A stretch of DNA of 64,000 nucleotides from Paenibacillus auburnensis (lineage in GTDB: Bacteria; Bacillota; Bacilli; Paenibacillales; Paenibacillaceae), in assembly GCF_927798115.1 (NCBI RefSeq), contig NZ_CAKMMG010000001.1, positions 2,108,001 through 2,172,000 of the forward strand, given 5' to 3'. The notes beneath the pieces are model-generated. The model did no database searches. It had not been told where the DNA came from and worked only from the letters and a program-made list of their open reading frames with translations. How positions within the stretch are numbered: position 1 is the first letter of the stretch; every line of letters begins with the position of its first letter. The translations under genes and the position numbers were made by a program. This document shows, one piece after another, positions 61,531 to 64,000 of this stretch.

Positions 61531-64000
61531 GCCAATTTACCTCCTTCATTTTGCGTACGGCTACATAGACATCCCGCTGGTTGCCGATTGGACCATAGTA
61601 GTTGAAACCGTAGCTGAGCTGTGCATATCCGCCGACCATCTGGGTAGGCTTCAGATGAATTCGGGTAGGCGCATTGTGGCTTCCGCCGCGGGTATCCGTA
61701 ATTTCGGAACCCGGTACTTGAATGTGCTTGTCCTGAGCGTGGTACATAAACATTGTGCCTCTCGGCATCCGGTGGCTGACAACGGCACGTGCAGTTACAA
61801 CACCGTTCCGGTTATAGACTTCGAGCCAATCATTATCTTCTATGTGATGGGCCCCGGCATCCTCATTGTTGATCCATACGGTTGGCCCGCCGCGGAACAA
61901 CGTCAGCATATGCTGGTTATCCTGGTAGGTCGAGTGGATATTCCACTTGCCATGCGGTGTCAAATATCTCAGGACCAGTGCATCCTGTCCGCCCTTTACT
62001 TCCTTGTCACGCGGTCCGAAGACCATCGGCGGCAGGGTGGGCTTGTAGACCGGCAGGGATTCGCCAAACTGCTGGAAGATCTCATGATCAATGTAGAAAT
62101 GCTGTCTTCCTGTCAGGGTACGGAACGGAACGAGCCGTTCGATATTGGTGGTGAATGGTGAATAACGCCGCCCCTGCTTGTTCGAGCCACTGAATACCGG
62201 TGTCGGGATCACTTCCCGCGGCTGCGCGGTGATGCTCTGGAACGTAATCTTCTCGGCGGCCCGGTCGGCCGAGATATCCCGGAGTTCTACGCCTGAATCC
62301 TTCTCCGCCGAAGCGTAAGCCTTCTGGGATACACGGCCATTGGTCGCCGAAGACAGGTGAAGAATTGTATCTGCGGCCTGGCGTGCGGTTTGCAGCTTCG
62401 GCAGGCCGTTTTTGATTGTTTCGTCGAAATAAACTCCGCTGAGCCGTTTCAGCTCCTCATATTCTTCAGCGACAGAGAAGCTGATTCCGTGTGCACCTGC
62501 TTTACCGGTTATGAGGTTTGGCCCGAGTGAGATGTACTTATCATGGATTTTGGTATAATCGCGCTCGACAATGTTGAAATTCGGCATGGTTTTGCCTGGG
62601 ATCGCGTCCACTTCGCCTTTGGCCCAGTCTTTGACCAGACCCATCGGCTGGGAAATCTCACTAATCGAGTCGTGGCCCAGCGGTGTGACGACAAGATCTT
62701 TATAGACGCCGGGCAGATGGGATTTCGCCATTTCGGAGAATACCTCTGCCAGCTGGCGGTAAATATCCCAGTCTGAACGGGATTCCCACAGCGGATTAAC
62801 TGCCGGATTAAACGGATGCACGAACGGATGCATGTCGGTTGACGACAGGTCCGTTTTCTCATACCAGGTAGCGGCCGGCAGCACGATATCTGCATAGAGC
62901 GGTGTTGTGGTCATCCGGAAATCCAGCGCAACCATGAGATCGAGCTTGCCATCGACATCCTCCCGCCAGATGATCTCCTCCGGCTTCTGTTCTTCATTGG
63001 GCTCAGCCAGCAGACCGTCAGAAGCTCCGAGCAGATGCTTCATGAAGTATTCCTGCCCTTTAGCGGAGCTTGAAATCAGGTTCGAGCGCCAGATGAACAG
63101 GGAACGCGGGAAGTTCTCCGGAGCGCCGGGATCCTCCACGGCAAAGCGGGTTTTCCGTGATTTAATCTCTTCCACCGTGTGGCTGATGATCTCGGCATTC
63201 GTCTTCTTGCCCTGCTGCGCAGCCTCTTCAGCGAACAGAAGGCTGTTCTTGTTGAATTGCGGGAAGGACGGCAGCCAGCCAAGCCGTGCAGCCAACACAT
63301 TATAGTCAGCCGGATGCTGATAAGCGACCTCCCCGCCCGTCGGAGATTTCAGCGAATCTGTTCCGCTCTCCTCATATCGCCACTGCTCAGTTGCAAAGTA
63401 GAAGAACGAGGTCGCATTCTGCTGACGCGCCGGACCTTGCCAGTCCTTGGCAAAGGCAACCGTTGACCAGCCCTCGATCGGACGGCATTTCTCCTGGCCG
63501 ACATAATGCGCCCAGCCGCCGCCGTTGACGCCTTGGGAAGCAGTCAATACCACGAGATTCAGAATCGAACGGTAGATGGTATCGCTGTTGAACCAGTGGT
63601 TGATGCCTGCCCCCATGATGATCATGGACCGTCCGCCCGTATCAATTGCATTCTGGGCAAATTCGCGGGCGATTTGCACCACGACACTTGCTTTCACCGT
63701 CGTAATCTTCTCCTGCCATGCCGGGGTGTAATGAGAGGACTCATCCTCATAACCCTTGGCGTTAAGCGGACTTTCTGTACGCACGACACCATACTGGCTC
63801 ATCATCAGATCATAGACAGTGGCTACTAAACGTTCTGTACCATCAGCCAGCTGGACTTTCCGGACCGGAATCATCCGCCGGAACGTGCCGTTGCCGGCAT
63901 TGTCGAAGTACGGGAACACGATTTCCATCCACTCTTCCCCGTGGCCTTCGATTGTCAAGGCTGGTTCCACTTTGCTGCCGTCTTCATTCTCAAGGATCAG
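61520..64000 (-). CDS. narG: Respiratory nitrate reductase alpha subunit NarG, C-terminal part
   Basis: The last 826 residues of a protein usually near 1225; the N-terminal ~400 residues lie beyond the right edge. The frame is open to 64000 (LILENEDGSK precedes the first in-window start-like codon). Molybdopterin oxidoreductase features: MGAGINHWFNSDTIYRS, GGGWAHYVGQEKCRP, YEKTDLSSTDMHPFVHPF, and late QLSYGFNYYGPIGNQRDVYVAVRKM. It reduces nitrate to nitrite at the Mo-bisMGD centre on the cytoplasmic face of the membrane. Confidence 0.97.
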   Translation of the reverse strand: MILENEDGSKVEPALTIEGHGEEWMEIVFPYFDNAGNGTFRRMIPVRKVQLADGTERLVATVYDLMMSQYGVVRTESPLNAKGYEDESSHYTPAWQEKITTVKASVVVQIAREFAQNAIDTGGRSMIIMGAGINHWFNSDTIYRSILNLVVLTASQGVNGGGWAHYVGQEKCRPIEGWSTVAFAKDWQGPARQQNATSFFYFATEQWRYEESGTDSLKSPTGGEVAYQHPADYNVLAARLGWLPSFPQFNKNSLLFAEEAAQQGKKTNAEIISHTVEEIKSRKTRFAVEDPGAPENFPRSLFIWRSNLISSSAKGQEYFMKHLLGASDGLLAEPNEEQKPEEIIWREDVDGKLDLMVALDFRMTTTPLYADIVLPAATWYEKTDLSSTDMHPFVHPFNPAVNPLWESRSDWDIYRQLAEVFSEMAKSHLPGVYKDLVVTPLGHDSISEISQPMGLVKDWAKGEVDAIPGKTMPNFNIVERDYTKIHDKYISLGPNLITGKAGAHGISFSVAEEYEELKRLSGVYFDETIKNGLPKLQTARQAADTILHLSSATNGRVSQKAYASAEKDSGVELRDISADRAAEKITFQSITAQPREVIPTPVFSGSNKQGRRYSPFTTNIERLVPFRTLTGRQHFYIDHEIFQQFGESLPVYKPTLPPMVFGPRDKEVKGGQDALVLRYLTPHGKWNIHSTYQDNQHMLTLFRGGPTVWINNEDAGAHHIEDNDWLEVYNRNGVVTARAVVSHRMPRGTMFMYHAQDKHIQVPGSEITDTRGGSHNAPTRIHLKPTQMVGGYAQLSYGFNYYGPIGNQRDVYVAVRKMKEVNWLEN

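Noticed and set aside
61406-62161. 251-codon plus-strand frame over narH/narG
   Set aside because: Antisense to two well-identified subunits.
1-64000. CRISPR array, prophage, or defence island
   Set aside because: No regularly spaced repeats, phage structural genes, integrases, or restriction/toxin genes were seen.

Overview
The window reads as chromosomal DNA of a Paenibacillus-like, spore-forming Firmicute. Evidence: a tlp-type spore-protein gene, a YheC/YheD ATP-grasp spore-coat type gene, YesM/YesN two-component genes beside carbohydrate ABC transporters, DUF2264 proteins, strong AGGAGG ribosome sites with many TTG/GTG starts, and moderate GC. No rRNA, tRNA, CRISPR array, prophage or intact insertion sequence was seen.

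Layout. (1) 1-2.1 kb: a TetR regulator (cut by the left edge) divergent from a DHA2 multidrug transporter. (2) 2.2-8.0 kb: nitrate assimilation. A promoter overlapped by a perfect GlnR/TnrA box drives a structured leader ending in an intrinsic terminator, then a NarK-type transporter and a 1411-residue assimilatory nitrate reductase fused to a CysJ-like flavoprotein reductase. The fusion junction still carries a full ribosome site and ATG. (3) 8.1-16.4 kb: tlp, a TetR/short-chain dehydrogenase/SMP-30 lactonase-like group with a duplicated palindromic operator, sugar nucleotidyltransferase, YheC/YheD, a DUF6492 glycosyltransferase, a decayed nucleotidyltransferase remnant, and TetR plus a membrane-anchored nitroreductase-like protein. 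(4) 16.3-24.3 kb: a 51-bp tandem repeat, CPA1 antiporter, Lrp/AsnC regulator, metallo-hydrolase, oxidoreductases, DUF817, a P-loop protein and a DinB/YfiT protein.

(5) 24.3-34.8 kb: a sugar-oligomer locus with two divergent arms. One arm is permease-permease-binding protein-LacI; the other is a GH94-type phosphorylase of 1115 residues plus a GH3 beta-glucosidase. Each arm starts at a good sigma-A promoter with the same LacI/CcpA-type operator placed just downstream. Gene content matches the beta-1,2-glucooligosaccharide (sophoro-oligosaccharide) system known from Listeria. (6) 34.9-50.1 kb: a metallophosphoesterase and a second polysaccharide locus: DUF2264, GH88, heparinase II/III-like, DUF2264, an AraC regulator, an ABC transporter and YesM/YesN. 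The enzymes lack signal peptides, so the locus probably finishes imported, unsaturated uronate-containing oligosaccharides in the cytoplasm.

(7) 50.3-64 kb: YwiC-like protein, an orphan IlvB, a small unknown protein, then a minus-strand respiratory nitrate block: narG(partial)-narH-narJ-narI-nreA-nreB-nreC-hemerythrin, a terminator, and narK-moaA. This NarK has a PAS domain fused at its C-terminus, and its promoter has a GC-rich palindrome at about -43, where an NreC activator site would be expected. The window therefore carries both assimilatory and respiratory nitrate pathways, each with its own importer and its own control logic (nitrogen status versus oxygen and nitrate).
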